DNA of 64,000 bases from Hordeum vulgare subsp. vulgare (lineage: Eukaryota; Streptophyta; Magnoliopsida; Poales; Poaceae), in the NCBI RefSeq assembly GCF_904849725.1, contig NC_058521.1, positions 344,084,638 through 344,148,637 on the forward strand, in the 5' to 3' direction. The notes under the pieces were generated by a model that worked only from the letters and a program-made list of their open reading frames with translations, ran no database searches and was not told the origin of the DNA. This document shows positions 21,493 through 34,560 of the stretch, one piece after another. Position 1 is the stretch's first letter. The number at the start of each line of letters is the position of its first letter. The position numbers were made by a program, and so were the translations under genes.

Positions 21493-23819
21493 GTACACGT
21501 GGCCGTGGGAGAGGTAGGGTGGTGGCTCCGACGCCTTCCTCGCCGCCACCGCAAGTTGATTCACCTCAGCACAGGACTTTTAGGGTGGATTCATCTGAGG
21601 TGGAGGCTACACAGTCTCCAGTTCACGAGCCTCGGGTCGACGAGCCTTCGACCCACGAGACTCGTGTCCCAGAGGCTTCGTCCAAGGCAACTCCGGAGCA
21701 AAGCAGGGATGAGGGTACGTCCCCAGAGACCCAGTGGGATACCTGGGCTAATCTGGGTCATCCTGAGCCAAGTGGCCATGCTGATAGCGACGAGGAGCTG
21801 GGTGAGGGGGCCACCGTCTACCAGCGTGGTCGTTCGGGGCTCCCGCTCGTGCCGGTGACCCGCGAGCAGAGGTAGTCGATTAAGCCACATGGGGACAAGT
21901 AAGTTAATTTTCTGTTATTTAACCTTTTGCCTTCACGTTTTCTCAAATATCTAATGTTTTGGCTTTAATTTGTCATATTGTAGGGGTTGGATTGTTTCCA
22001 AGGGTGTCTACAAGCCCAACAGCGTCCTTGGTGTGCTTTGCCTTCAAAACTTCCCGGGGTTTGTTACGTTGCCCGGTCGGGAGCGAGAGGTAGGAATGAC
22101 CTAGGAGCACTACTTGGGTGCCCCGGCCCCGCCGGGTGTGCAGATCGACGGTGTTTTGTGCCACACGAGGGCCAACATGGTGATCCAACAGTTCTGGGTA
22201 ATTTATCCTTTACACAATTATAAATCAACCATAGCTAGTTATTGTACTTATCGGTGTTGTCTCGTTTTCTGACCTAATACAGGTGTGACGAGGGATACGA
22301 GGAGGACACGACAAAGGTTATCGAAACCGAATATCGCCACCTACTTCAAAACTTTTGGCACAAGGCTCGGGTGCAGGCTATTCGAGACTACTATGCCTCG
22401 CGGCGTATTAGGAAGGACAAGGCAAAGTGCCCCGATTCTAAGATGGAGGAGCATTACATGAAGGCAATTACATATTATTAAGGCCTTGTAGCTAGTTTCC
22501 TTGATTTGATTCTTACGCGTTGCGCTCAAATTTGTCTTTATTAACTTAGGTGCCCCGAGATGGTGTGTGGATAAGATGTATTGTTGGGAGGCCTTGGTGG
22601 ATCAGTGGTGCTCCGGAACGTGGGAGACCAACCACAACAACGCCAAGGAGAGGTGTGGCAAAATGGTTGGTGTGCCACACCATCTGGAGAGCGTAAACTT
22701 AATCCAATTTGGCGAGAACTGGGTATGTGGTTTGCTTCTTGCCTCATGCAATTCATTCTTAATCCAATCTTGATCCCTCTACTAATACATTTTTCCTCTC
22801 TCTCTATTTTAGGCGCGTCACAATGAGACGGAGGTGCCAGAGACGTACGACCTGTATGCGATGGCCCATACTTCCTCGTACAAGAAGGTCAAGGCATTCT
22901 CTGAGTCTGACCTCGAGCATCTAGAAAACTTCACCAACATCTCCTCCCACCACAAGCTCGTGAAGTACAGAGATCACGGGAAGGCGAGGAAAGGGGGGAC
23001 TTTAACCCGAGCGAGGGGCCTTTTGATCCATAGCTGGTGATGATAGCTGGCTACGGGAGTACCATGGATCGATCGCCATTGGAGACGGCCTTGTACGTTG
23101 TCCTAGCACTCTTCGATAGATAAAGGCACGCCAAACGAGCTCCTATCCTGAGATAGCACCTCATCCACGGGCAGTCGAGCTCGCCATCGAGGTTAGTTTA
23201 ATGGACTCAACTATCTTTCGCATTATGTTGTGCGTGGGAACCAATATGATTACATTGCTAATAATTATTTGTGTTGCATGCTGCTACTCTGAAAGAGAGA
23301 GAGGCCATGCATGCGCTTTTGGTGGAGAAGGATAAGGAGATGAAGGAGCTGGAGGAGAGGACGACTGCATTGGTGGAGGTGGAGAGGGCACGGAATGATG
23401 CGTCTAACAGGTCCGTGTACGAGCTCTTCGTGGTAAGTTTCTTCTTCATATTATTTCAAATCTTGCATTTTAATGTACGTTTCACTGATAACTAAAAAGT
23501 TTGACTTGTCGAAACCAAATGTACAGTCTATGCGCGAGAAGACCGGCCACGTCCCTCCGGCGACGCCAGTCATTAACATGGCGGGGACGGTGAGTTTCAT
23601 TTCAATTTAGTGATGTCAAGAGTGTCATCATCCTAACGACACATTGCAAATGATGTTTGGTGCAGAATAGCTCCCAAAACGCATAGCACGACCCTTCTAC
23701 AGTGGAGCCTTCTCCAGGTGAAACAATCCAGAGCCACCGTGCTTCACCACCATGATGACGATAATGGTATGTTATTTCTAGTGTTTTGCGTAACAACCGC
23801 ATAATGGTACAATATGGTT

Positions 23820-24902
23820 TATTAAGCATACTTAGCTCCAAAATGACATATTTAACCCAAGTTAGCTCCAAAACTACATATAGTTAGCTTGACTTCCACC
23901 TCAATGACATAATTAGCTTAGTTAGCTCCAAAATGACCTATTTAATAAAAAATGACCTATACTTAGCTATGCTCTCTCCCAAATGACATAATAAGGCTTA
24001 CGTAGCTCCAAGATGACCTATTCCCCTAACATAGCTATTAAATGGCCAATAATTAGCTTATCTAGGTCCAAAATGGCTTAATAAGCATAGTTAGCTTTGA
24101 AATGACCTATTTTACCCAAGTTAGCTCCAAAATGGTCTATTTAATGAAAAATGACCTATACTTAGCTAATTATCCTCCAAAATGACATAATTAGCTCCAA
24201 AAAGGAATAATTAGCTAATTTAGCTCGAAGAAGAGGACAAGAGGAGAAGAAAGAGGAAAAATGAAAAGAAGGAAGACGAAGATGAAGAGAAGAAGATGAG
24301 AAGAAGGAGAAGAAGAAGGAGGAGAAGAAGGAGAAGGAGGGAGAAGGAGAAGGAGGAGAAGAAGGAGAAGGAGCCCTCCTTCTTCTTCTCCCCTCCTTCT
24401 TCTCCTTCTTCTTCCCCTTCTTCTTCTCTTCTTCTTTTCTTCTTCTTCTCCTCTTCCTTCTCCTTCTCCTCCTCCTCCTCCTTCTTCTTTTTCTTCTCCT
24501 TCTTCTCTTCACGCTTCTTCTCTTTCTTCTTATGCGTAGCTTATTTTCCCCAACAAAGAGATACTTAGCTAATTATCCTCCAAAAGGACATAATTAGCTT
24601 AGTTAGGTAAAAACATCATAAGAACCTTGGTTAGCTAATTAAAATGACTAATTTAGCTCCAAAATGACATAATAAGCTCAAAATGGCATAAGAACCTTGG
24701 TTAGCTCATGAATATGATATACTTTGCTTGTTTTCCTCTAAAATGACATAATTAGCCCATTTAGCTCCAAAAAGACATACTTAGCTAATAATCAGCTATT
24801 AAATAGCCTATAATTAGCTTAACTAGCTCCAAAATGCCTTAATAATCATAGTTGGCTCCAAAATGACATATTTTACCAAAGTTAGTTCTAGAATGGCCTA
24901 TT
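23820..24902 (+). repeat. TAGCTCC-type short repeats in the last intron of the CACTA-1 second gene, first block
   Basis: Degenerate units of about 25-35 bp of the form TTAGCTCCAAAATGACCTA and AATGACATAATTAGC follow each other for about 1 kb. They are interrupted at 24231-24531 by a purine/pyrimidine inverted repeat. The array is cut by the Angela element and continues at 33690. Matching units occur in the same intron of CACTA-2. Confidence 0.9.
24231..24531. repeat. Polypurine/polypyrimidine inverted repeat
   Basis: A GAA/GAG-rich left arm (24231-24370) is followed directly by a CTT/CCT-rich right arm (24375-24531), centred on GGAGCCCTCC. The arms can pair into a long hairpin and each is a mirror-like purine tract. 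Lysine/arginine-rich and serine/phenylalanine-rich open frames here are by-products of the repeat. Confidence 0.92.
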
Positions 24903-26621
24903 TGTTGGAATTAAGCCCTAGAGGCAATAATAAATATAGTTATTATTATAATTCCTGTATCAAGATAATCGTTTATTATCCATGCTATAATTGTATTGAA
25001 TGAAGACTCATTTAGATGTGTGCATACATAGACAAAACACTGTCCCTAGCAAGCCTCTAGTTGGCTAACCAGTTGATCAAAGATAGTCAGTGTCTTCTGA
25101 TTATGAACAAGGTGTTGTTTCTTGATAATTGGATCACGTCATTAGGAGAATCACGTGATGGACTGGACCCAAACTAATAGACGTAGCATGTTGATCGTGT
25201 CATTTTGTTGCTACTGTTTTCTGCGTGTCAAGTATTTGTTCCTATGACCATGAGATAATATAACTCACTGACACCGAAGGAATACTTTGTGTGTATCAAA
25301 CGTCGCAACGTAACTGGGTGACTATAAAGATGCTCTACAGGTATCTCCGAAGGTGTTAGTTGAGTTAGTATGGATCAAGACTGGGATTTGTCACTCCGTG
25401 TGACGGAGAGGTATCTCGGGGCCCACTCGGTAATACAACATCACACACAAGCCTTGCATGCAATGTAACTTAGTGTAAGTTGCGGGATCTTGTATTACGG
25501 AACGAGTAAAGAGACATGCCGGTAAACGAGACTGAAATAGGTATGCGGATACTGACGATCGAATCTCGGGCAAGTAACATACCGAAGGACAAAGGATTAT
25601 ATGAATCCTTGACACTGAGATTCAAACGATAAGATCTTCGTAGAATATGTAGGATCCAATATGGGCATCCAGGTCCCGCTATTGGATACTGACCGAGATG
25701 TCTCTCGGGTCATGTCTACATAGTTCTCGAACCCGCAGGGTCTGCACACTTAAGGTTCGACGTAGTTTTATGCGTATTTGAGTTATATGGTTGGTTACCG
25801 AATGTTGTTCGGAGTCCCGGATGAGATCCCGGATGTCACGAGGGTTTCCGGAATGGTCCGGAAACGAAGATTGATATATAGGATGACCTCATTTGATTAC
25901 CGGAAGGTTTTCGGAGTTACCGGGAATGTACCGGGAATGACGAATGGGTTCCGGGAGTTCGCCGGGGGGGGGGGGGGCAACCCACACCGGGGAAGCCCAT
26001 AGGCCTTGAGGGTGGCGCACCAGCCCTTATTGGGCTGGTGGGCAGCCCAAAAGGGCCCTATGCGCATTGGGGGGGAGACCTCCCCCCTTGGCTCGGCCGA
26101 CCCCCTTGGGACTCCTTGAGCCCCAAGGCAAGGCCCCCCTCTCCCACCTATATATACGGAGGTTTTAGGGATGATTTGAGACGACTTTTCCACGGCAGCC
26201 CGACCACATACCTCCACGGTTTTTCCTCTAGATCGCGTTTCTGCGGAGCTCCGGCGGAGCCCTGCTGAGACAAGGTCATCACCAACCTCTGGAGCGCTGT
26301 CACGCTGCCGGAGAACTCTTCTACCTCTCCATCTCTCTTGCTGGATCAAGAAGGCCGAGATCATCGTCGAGCTGTACGTGTGCTGAACGCGGAGGTGCCG
26401 TCTGTTCGGTGCTAGATCGTGGGACTGATCGCGGGATAGTTCGCGGGGCGGATCGAGGGACGTGAGGACGTTCCACGACATCAACCGCGTTCACTAACGC
26501 TTCTTCTGTATGGTCTACAAGGGTACATAGATCACTCATCCCCTCTCGTAGATGGACATCACCATGATAGGTCTTCGTGCGCGTAGGAAATTTTTTGTTC
26601 CCCATGCGACGTTCCCCAACA
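24903..26621 (+). repeat. 5' LTR of the Angela-type element
   Basis: This LTR is 1719 bp. It lacks about 13 bp (after ACCGAAGGACAAAGG) and about 85 bp (after the GGGCCCTATGCGCATTGG region) that the 3' LTR has. It carries a run of 14 G at 25964-25977. A TATATATA box stands near 26150. Open frames inside it are short and not conserved between the LTRs. Confidence 0.96.
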
Positions 26622-26622
26622 G

Positions 26623-26636
26623 TGGCATCATGAGCT
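26623..26636 (+). promoter_or_regulatory. Primer-binding site of the Angela-type element
   Basis: TGGCATCATGAGCT starts one base after the LTR end. It resembles the TGGTATCAGAGC complement of initiator tRNA-Met used by Copia elements, with a few changes usual for this family. Confidence 0.8.
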
Positions 26637-27869
26637 AGATTCATGCATAGATGTCTTATCGAGTAGAACACAAAAGTTTTTGTGGGCGGTGATGTGCGTT
26701 TTGCTGCCCTCCTTAGTCTTTTCTTGATTCCGCGGTATTGTTGGATTGAAGCGGCTTGGACCGACATTACTCGTACGCTTACGAGAGACTGGTTTCATCG
26801 CTACGAGTAACCCCGTTGCTCAAAGATGACTGGCAAGTGTCGGTTTCTCCAACTTTAGTTGAATTGGATTTGACCGAGGAGGTCCTTGGATGAGGTTAAA
26901 TAGCAACTCATATATCTCCGTTGTGGTGTTTGCGTAAGTAAGATGCGATCCTACTAGATACCCATGGTGACCACGTAAAACATGCAACAACAAAATTAGA
27001 GGACGTCTAACTTGTTTTTGTAGGGTATGCTTGTGATGTGATATGGCCAACGATGTGATGTGATATATTGGATGTATGAGATGATCATGTTGTAATAGAT
27101 AATATCGACTTGCACGTTGATGGTACGGCAACTGGCAGGAGCCATAGGGTTGTCTTTATACTAATGCTTGTGCTTGGAGATGCGTTTACTATTTTTCTAG
27201 GATGTAGCTTTAGTAGTAATAGGATGACTAGCACGACAACCCCGATGGCGACACGTTGATGGAGATCATGGTGTGGCGCCGGTGACAAGAAGATCGTGCC
27301 GGTGCTTTGGTGATGGAGATCAAGAAGCACGTGATGATGGCCATATCATGTCACTTATGAATTGCATGTGATGTTAATCCTTTTATGCACCTTATTTTGC
27401 TTAGAACGACGGTAGCATTATGAGGTGCTCTCTCACTAAAATTTCAAGACGAAATTGTGTTCTCCCTGACTGTGCACCGTTGCTACAGTTCGTCGTTTCG
27501 AGACACCACGTGATGATCGGGTGTGATAGACTCAACGTTCACATACAACGGGTGCAAAACAGTTGCGCACGCGGAACACTCGGGTTAAGCTTGACGAGCC
27601 TAGCATGTGCAGACATGGCCTCGGAACACATGAGACCAAAAGGTCGATCATGAATCATATAGATGATATGATTAGCATAGGGATGCTTACCACTGAAACT
27701 ATACTCAACTCACGTGATGATCGGACTTGAGCTAGTGTAAGTGGATCATGAACCAATCAAATGACTAGAGAGATGTACTTTTTGAGTGGGAGTTTAATTT
27801 GATTAAGTTAAACTCTAATTATCTTGAACATAGTCTAAGTCCACTTTGAATATATTTGTGTTGTAGATC
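26637..27869 (+). other. Untranslated leader of the Angela-type element
   Basis: About 1.2 kb separate the primer-binding site from the gag ATG. No long reading frame of its own is apparent. A leader of this size, holding packaging and dimerisation signals, is usual in the BARE/Angela group. Confidence 0.7.
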
Positions 27870-30800
27870 ATGGCTCACGCGACAGTCACCCTGAATTTTA
27901 TTACGTTCCTAGAGAAAGCTAAGTTGAAAGATGATGGAAGCAACTTTGTAGACTGGGCTCGTAATCTTAAGCTAATCTTACAAGCTGGGAAGAAGGATTA
28001 TGTCCTTAATGCTGCGCTAGGAGATGAACCACCCGCTACGGCTGATCAGGATGTTTAGAATGCTTGGTTAGCACGTAAGGAGGACTACTCAGTAGTTCAA
28101 TGTGCAGTCTTGTATGGCTTAGAACCGGGACTTCAACGTCCCTTTGAGCGTCATGGAGCATTGGAGATGTTCCAGGAGTTGAAGTTTATCTTTTCAAAGA
28201 ATGCCCGGATCGAGAGGTATGAGACCTCCAATAAATTCTATGCTTGCAAGATGGAGGAGAACTCGTCTGTCAGTGAACTTGTGCTCAAAATGTCTGGGTA
28301 CTCAAACCATCTAGCTGAGCTGGGGATTGAACTCCCGCAAGAGGCTATCACTGACAGAATCCTTCAATCACTGCCACCAAGCTATAAAGGCTTTGTGTTG
28401 AACTACAACATACAAGGGATGAACAAGTCTCCCGGCGAGTTGTTTGCGATGCTGAAAGTCGCAGAGTCTGAACTCCGTAAAGAGCATCAAGTGTTGATAA
28501 TGAATAAGACCACTAGTTTCAAGAGAAACGACAAAGGCAAGAAGGGTAATTCAAAGAAGAGCGGCAAGCCTGTTGCCAATCCGACGAAGAAACCCAAAGC
28601 TGGACCTAAGCCTGAAACGGAGTGTTACTATTGCAAGGGTATGGGTCACTGGAAGCGCAATTGCCCCAAGTATGTGGCAGATAAGAAGGCGGCCAAAGAA
28701 AAATCAGGTATATTTGATATACATGTTATTGATGTGTACTTAACCGGCTCTCGTAGTAGTGCGTGGGTATTCGATACCGGTTCTGTTGCTCATATTTGCA
28801 ACTCGAAACAGGAACTGTGGAATAGACGAAGGCTGGCGAAAGATGAAGTGACGATGCGCGTAGGAAATGGTTCCAAGGTTGATGCAATCCTCGTCGGCAC
28901 AATTTCACTTCAGTTACCATCAGGATTAGTTATGAACTTGAATCATTGTTATTTAGTGCCTGCGTTGAGCATGAACATTATATCTGGATCTTGTTTATTG
29001 CGAGACGGTTACTCTTTTAAGTCAGAGAATAACGGTTGTTCTATTTCTATGAGTAACATCTTTTATGGTCATGCACCAAATGTGAGAGGATTGTTCATAT
29101 TGAATCTTGATAGCGATACACACATACATAACATTGAGACCAAAAGAGTTAGAGTTAACAATGATAGCGCCATATTTTTGTGGCACTGCCGCTTAGGTCA
29201 TATTGGTGTAAAGCGCACGAAGAAACTCCATGCCGATGGACTTTTGGAGTCACTTGACTTTGGTTCACTTGACACGTGGGAACCATGCCTCATGGGCAAG
29301 ATGACTAAAACTCCGTTCTCCAGAACAATGGAGCGTGCAAGTGACTTGTTGGAAATCATACATACCGATGTGTGTGGTCCGATGAGCGTAGAGGCACGCG
29401 GCGGATATCGTTATTTTCTCACCTTCACTGACGTTTTGAGTAGATATGGTTATGTCTACTTAATGAAGCACAAGTCTAAAACATTTGAAAAGTTCAAGCA
29501 ATTTCAGAGTGAAGTTGAAAATCATCGTAACAAGAAGATCAAGTTCCTACGGTCTGATCGTGGGGGTGAATATCTGAGTTTCAAGTTTGGTGCTCACTTA
29601 AGACAATGTGGAATTGTTTCACAGTTGACACCGCCTGGAACACCACAACGTAATGGTGTGTCCGAACGTCGTAATCGTACTTTATTAGAGATGGTGCGAT
29701 CTATGATGTCTCTTACCGATTTGTCGTTATCGTTTTGGGGTTATGCATTAGAAACAGCTGCATTCACTTTAAATAGGGCACCATCAAAATCCGTTGAGAC
29801 GACACCATACGAACTGTGGTATGGCAAAAGGCCAAGGTTGTCATTTCTTAAAGTTTGGGGATGTGATGCTTATGTCAAAAAGCTTCAGCCTGAAAAGCTG
29901 GAACCCAAAGCGGAAAAGTGCATCTTCATAGGTTACCCAAAAGAGACAGTTGGGTACACCTTCTATCTCAAATCCGAGGGCAAGGTGTTTGTTGCTAAAA
30001 ACGGAGCTTTTCTCGAGAAGGAGTTTCTCTCGAGAGAATTGAGTGGGAGGAAGACAGAACTTGACGAGGTTGTCGAACCTCTCATCCCTCTGGATGGTGG
30101 CTCAGGGCAAGGGGAAACCTCTGTCGTTGCGGCGCCGGTTGAGGAGGAAGTTAATGATGATGATCATGAAACTCCGGTTCCAGTTTCTATCGAACCACGC
30201 AGGTCGACGAGACCACGTGCTGCTCCAGAGTGGTACGGTAATCCCGTCTTATCAATCATGTTGTTGGACAACAATGAACCTGCAAATTATGAAGAAGCAA
30301 TGGTGGGCCCAGATTCCAACAAATGTCTAGAAGCCATGAAGTCCGAGATAGGATCCATGTATGAGAACAAAGTGTGGACTTTGGAGGTACTGCCTGAGGG
30401 CCGCAAGGCTATTCCGAACAAATGGATCTTTAAGAGGAAGACGGACTTGTGGCTAAGGGTTTTTCACAAGTTCAAGGAGTTGACTACGATGAGACATCCT
30501 CACCCGTAGCGATGCTTAAGTCCGTCAGAATCATGTTAGCAATAGCTGCATTTTTCGATTATGAAATCTAGCAGATGGATGTCAAAACGGCGTTCCTTAA
30601 CGGTTTTCTTAAGGAAGAATTGTGTATGATGCAACCCGAAGGTTTTGTCGATCCTAAGAAAGCTAACAAGGTGTGCAAGCTCCAGCGATCCATTTACAGA
30701 CTAGTGCAAGCATCTCGGAGTTGGAACAAACGCTTTGATGAGGTGATCAAAGCATTTGGGTTTATACAAGTGGTTGGAGAATCTTGTATTTACAAGAAAG

Positions 30801-31815
30801 TGAGTGGGAGCTCTGTGGCATTTCTAATATTATATGTGGATGACATATTGCTGATTGGAAACAACGTGGAGTTTTTGGAGAGCATAAAGGATTACTTGAA
30901 TAAAAGTTTCTCTATGAAGGACCTGGAGAAGCTGCTTACATTCTAGGCATTAAGATCTATAGGGATAGATCAAAACGCCTGATAGGACTTTCACAAAGCA
31001 CATACCTTGATAAAGTTTTGAAGAGGTTCAAAATGGAACAGTCCAAGAAAGGGTTCTTGCCAGTTTTACAAGGTACGAGATTGAGTAAGACTCAGTGCCC
31101 AGCAACTGATGAAGATAGAGAGCATATGCGCTCCGTCCCCTATGCTTCAGCCATAGGTTCTATCATGTATGAAATGCTGTGCACTAGACCGGACGTTAGC
31201 CTGGCCATAAGTATGGCAGGTAGGTTCCAGAGTAATCCAGGAGTGGATCACTGGACGGCGGTCAAGAATATCCTGAAGTACCTGAAAAGGACTAAGGAGA
31301 TGTTTCTCGTATATGGAGGTGACGAAGACCTCACGGTAAAAGGTTACGTCGACGCAAGCTTTGACACAGATCCGGACGACTCTTAGTCGCAAACCGGATA
31401 CGTATTTATTCTTAATGGGGGTGCGGTAAGCTGGTGCAGTTCTAAGCAAAGCGTCGTAGCAGATTCTACATGTGAAGCGGAGTGCATGACTGCCTCGGAG
31501 GCGGCTAAGGAGGGTGTCTGGATGAAGAAATTCATGACGGATCTTGGAGTGGTGCCAAGCGCACTGAATCCAATAACCTTGTTCTGTGACAACACGGGTG
31601 CCATTGCCTTAGCAAAGGAACCACGGTTTCACAAGAAGTCGAGACACATCAAACGACGCTTCAACCTCATCCGCAATTACGTCGAAGGGGAGGACGTAAG
31701 TATATGCAAAGTGCACACGGATCTGAATGTAGCAGACCCGCTGACTAAACCTCTTCCACGGGCTAAGCATGATCAACACCAGAACTGTATGGGTGTTAGA
31801 TTTATTACAATGTAA
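27870..31815 (+). pseudogene. Angela-type gag-pol polyprotein, lightly damaged
   Basis: Gag starts at 27870 (MAHATVTLNF) and meets a TAG near 28056. It is open again from 28110 to 30509. The CCHC knuckle is at 28623-28664 and the protease motif WVFDTG near 28768. In the integrase, the HHCC zinc finger reads TWEPCLMGK near 29277, so the first cysteine of the CxxC pair is tryptophan. The catalytic aspartates stand in HTDVCGP and SDRGGEY, and the glutamate in NGVSERRN. A deletion with frameshift near 30443 removes the start of the reverse transcriptase. A TAG follows near 30570. The LYVDDILL box is near 30832, with a one-base loss near 30935 and a TAG at 31384. RNase H ends at 31815. Apart from these few lesions the polyprotein is well preserved. 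Confidence 0.93.
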
Positions 31816-31854
31816 TTCACATGATGATGTGAGGACTAGGTTATTGACTCTAGT

Positions 31855-31867
31855 GCAAGTGGGAGAC
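31855..31867 (+). promoter_or_regulatory. Polypurine tract of the Angela-type element
   Basis: GCAAGTGGGAGAC lies directly before the 3' LTR. It is the standard plus-strand primer site of this group. Confidence 0.85.
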
Positions 31868-33684
31868 TGTTGGAATTATGACCTAGAGGCAATAATAAAT
31901 ATAGTTATTATTATAATTCCTGTATCAAGATAATCGTTTATTACCCATGCTATAATTGTATTGAATGAAGACTCATTTACATGTGTGGATACATAGACAA
32001 AACACTGTCCCTAGCAAGCCTCTAGTTGGCTAGCCAGTTGATCAAAGATAGTCAGTGTCTTCTGATTATGAACAAGGTGTTGTTTCTTGATAACTGGATC
32101 ACGTCATTAGGAGAATCACGTGATGGACTAGACCCAAACTAATAGACGCAACATGTTGATCGTGTCATTTTGTTGCTACTGTTTTCTGCGTGTCAAGTAT
32201 TTGTTCCTATGACCATGAGATCATATAACTCACTGACACCGGAGGAATACTTTGTGTGTATCAAACTTCGCAACGTAACTGGGTGACTATAAAGATGCTC
32301 TACAGGTATCTCCGAAGGTGTTAGTTGAGTTAGTATGGATCAAGACTGGGATTTGTCACTCCATGTGACGGAGAGGTATCTCGGGGCCCACTCGGTAATA
32401 CAACATCACACACAAGCCTTGCAAGCAATGTAACTTAGTGTAAGTTGCGGGATCTTGTATTACACAACGAGTAAAGAGACTTGCCGGTAAACGAGATTGA
32501 AATAGGTATGCGGATACTGACGATCGAATCTCGGGCAAGTAACATACCGAAGGACAAAGGGAATGACATACGGGATTATATGAATCCTTGACACTCAGGT
32601 TCAAACGATATGATCTTCGTAGAATATGTAGGATCCAATATGGGCATCCAGGTCCCGCTATTGGATATTGACCGAGAAGTCTCTCGGGTCATGTCTACAT
32701 ACTTCTCAAACCCGCAGGGTCTGCACACTTAAGGTTCGACGTTGTTTTATGCGTATTTGAGTTATATGGTTGGTTAACGAATGTTGTTCGGAGTCCCGGA
32801 TGAGATCACGGACGTCACGAGGGTTTCCGGAATGGTCCGGAAACGAAGATTGATATATAGGATGACCTCATTTGATTACCGGAAGGTTTTCGGAGTTACC
32901 GGGAATGTACCTGGAATGACGAATGGGTTCCGGGAGTTCACCGGGCGGGGGCAACCCACCCGGGGGAAGCCCATAGACCTTGAAGGTGGCGCACCAGCCC
33001 TTAGTGGGCTGGTGGGACAGCCCAAAAGGGCCCTATGCGCATTGGAAGAAAAATCAAAGAGAAGAAAAAGGAGGAGGTGGGAAGGGAAGGAAGGACTCCC
33101 ACCCACCAAACCAAGTCCAACTCGGTTTGGGGGGGGAGACCTTCCCCCCTTGGCTCGGCCGACCCCCTTGGGGCTCCTTGAGCCCCAAGGCAAGGCCCCC
33201 CCTCTCCCACCTATATATACGGAGGTTTTAGGGCTGATTTGAGACGACTTTTCCACGGCAGCCCGACCACATACCTCCACGGTTTTTCCTCTAGATCGCG
33301 TTTCTGCGGAGCTTGGGCGGAGCCCTGTTGAGACAGGGTCATCACCAACCTCCGGAGCGCCGTCACGCTGCCGGAGAACTCTTCTACCACTCCGTCTCTC
33401 TTGCTCGATCAAGAAGGCCGAGATCACCGTCGAGCTGTATGTGTGCTGAACGCGGAGGTGCCGTCCGTTCGGTGCTAGATCGTGGGACTGATCGCGGGAT
33501 AGTTCGCGGGGCGGATCGAGGGACGTGAAGACGTTCCACTACATCAACCGCGTTCACTAACGCTTCTGTTGTACGGTCTACAAGGGTACATAGATCACTC
33601 ATCCCCTCTCGTAGATGGACATCACCATGATAGATCTTCGTGCGCGTAGGAAATTTTTTGTTCCCCATGCGACGTTCCCCAACA
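31868..33684 (+). repeat. 3' LTR of the Angela-type element
   Basis: This LTR is 1817 bp, about 98 bp longer than the 5' copy. The extra sequence is mainly a purine-rich stretch at about 33044-33128. The end ATGCGACGTTCCCCAACA is identical in both LTRs. Confidence 0.96.
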
Positions 33685-33689
33685 CTATT

Positions 33690-34510
33690 CTTAGCTTGGC
33701 TTCCACCTAAATGACATAATTAGCTTAGTTAGCTCCAAAATGGCCTATTTAATAAAAAATGACCTATACTTAGCTAATTATCCTCCAAAATGACATAATA
33801 AGGCTATGTTGCTCCAAAATGACCTATTCCACCTAACTTAGCTATTAGATGGCCTATAATTAGCTTAGCTAGATCCAAAATTGCTTAATAATCATAGTTG
33901 GCTCCAAAATGACATATTTTACCCAAGTTAGCTATAGAATGGCAATACTTAGCTTGGCTTCCACCTAAATGACATAATTAGCATAGTTAACTCCAAAATG
34001 GCCTATTTAATAAATAATGACCTATACTTACCTAAGTTCACTTCTAAATGACACAATAAGGCTATGTAGCTCCAAGATGACCTATTCCACCGAACTTAGC
34101 TATTAAATGGCCTATAATTAGCTTAGCTAGCTCCAAACTGGCTTAATAATCATAGTTGGCTCTAAAATGACATATTTTATCCAAGTTAGCTCTAGAATGG
34201 CCTATACTTGGCTAAGTTATCTCCTAAATGACATAATAAGGCTATGTAGCTCCAAGATGACCTATTCCACGTAACTTAGCTATTAAATGGCCTATAATTA
34301 GCTTAGCTATCTCCAAAATGGTTAAGAAGCATAGTTCGCTCTAAAATGACATATTTTCCCTAAGTAGCTCCAAAATGACATATACCTAGCTAAGTTCTCT
34401 CCTAAATGACATAATAAGGCTATGTAGCTCCAAGATGACTTATTCCCCCTAACTTAGCTATTAAATGGCATATACTTAGCTAAGTTCTCTGCGAAATGAC
34501 CTATACTTCT
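33690..34510 (+). repeat. TAGCTCC-type short repeats in CACTA-1, second block
   Basis: This continues the array interrupted by the Angela element. Units such as CTTAGCTATTAAATGGCCTATAATTAGC recur in a higher-order pattern of roughly 250 bp, seen at about 33690, 33945 and 34210. Confidence 0.88.
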
Positions 34511-34560
34511 CTTCTTCATCTAGTCTTCTTCTTCTAACTTTCTTATTTGCCATTTTGCAG

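Larger units (their letters stand above)
24903..33684 (+). mobile_element. Angela/WIS/BARE-type Copia retrotransposon, complete with target duplication
   Basis: Both LTRs begin TGTTGGAATT and end CCCCAACA. The pentamer CTATT flanks the element on both sides (24898-24902 and 33685-33689). A primer-binding site and a clear polypurine tract adjoin the LTRs, and gag-pol lies on the plus strand. The LTR sequence is the one shared by Angela and WIS of wheat and BARE-1 of barley. LTR divergence looks like a few per cent by eye, so this is a fairly young insertion, though its polyprotein already carries stops and frameshifts. Confidence 0.97.

Noticed and set aside
24162..24568. Lysine/arginine-rich and serine/phenylalanine-rich open frames on both strands
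   Set aside because: They are products of the polypurine/polypyrimidine inverted repeat. The same artefact occurs at 35608-37513.
25897..26484. 195-residue open frame in the Angela 5' LTR and its counterpart at 32876-33427
   Set aside because: They lie antisense in an LTR, differ in length and sequence between the two LTRs, and match no domain.
26623..26700. tRNA-like sequence next to the LTR
   Set aside because: Only the short primer-binding complement is present, with no cloverleaf. No tRNA gene was seen elsewhere by eye.
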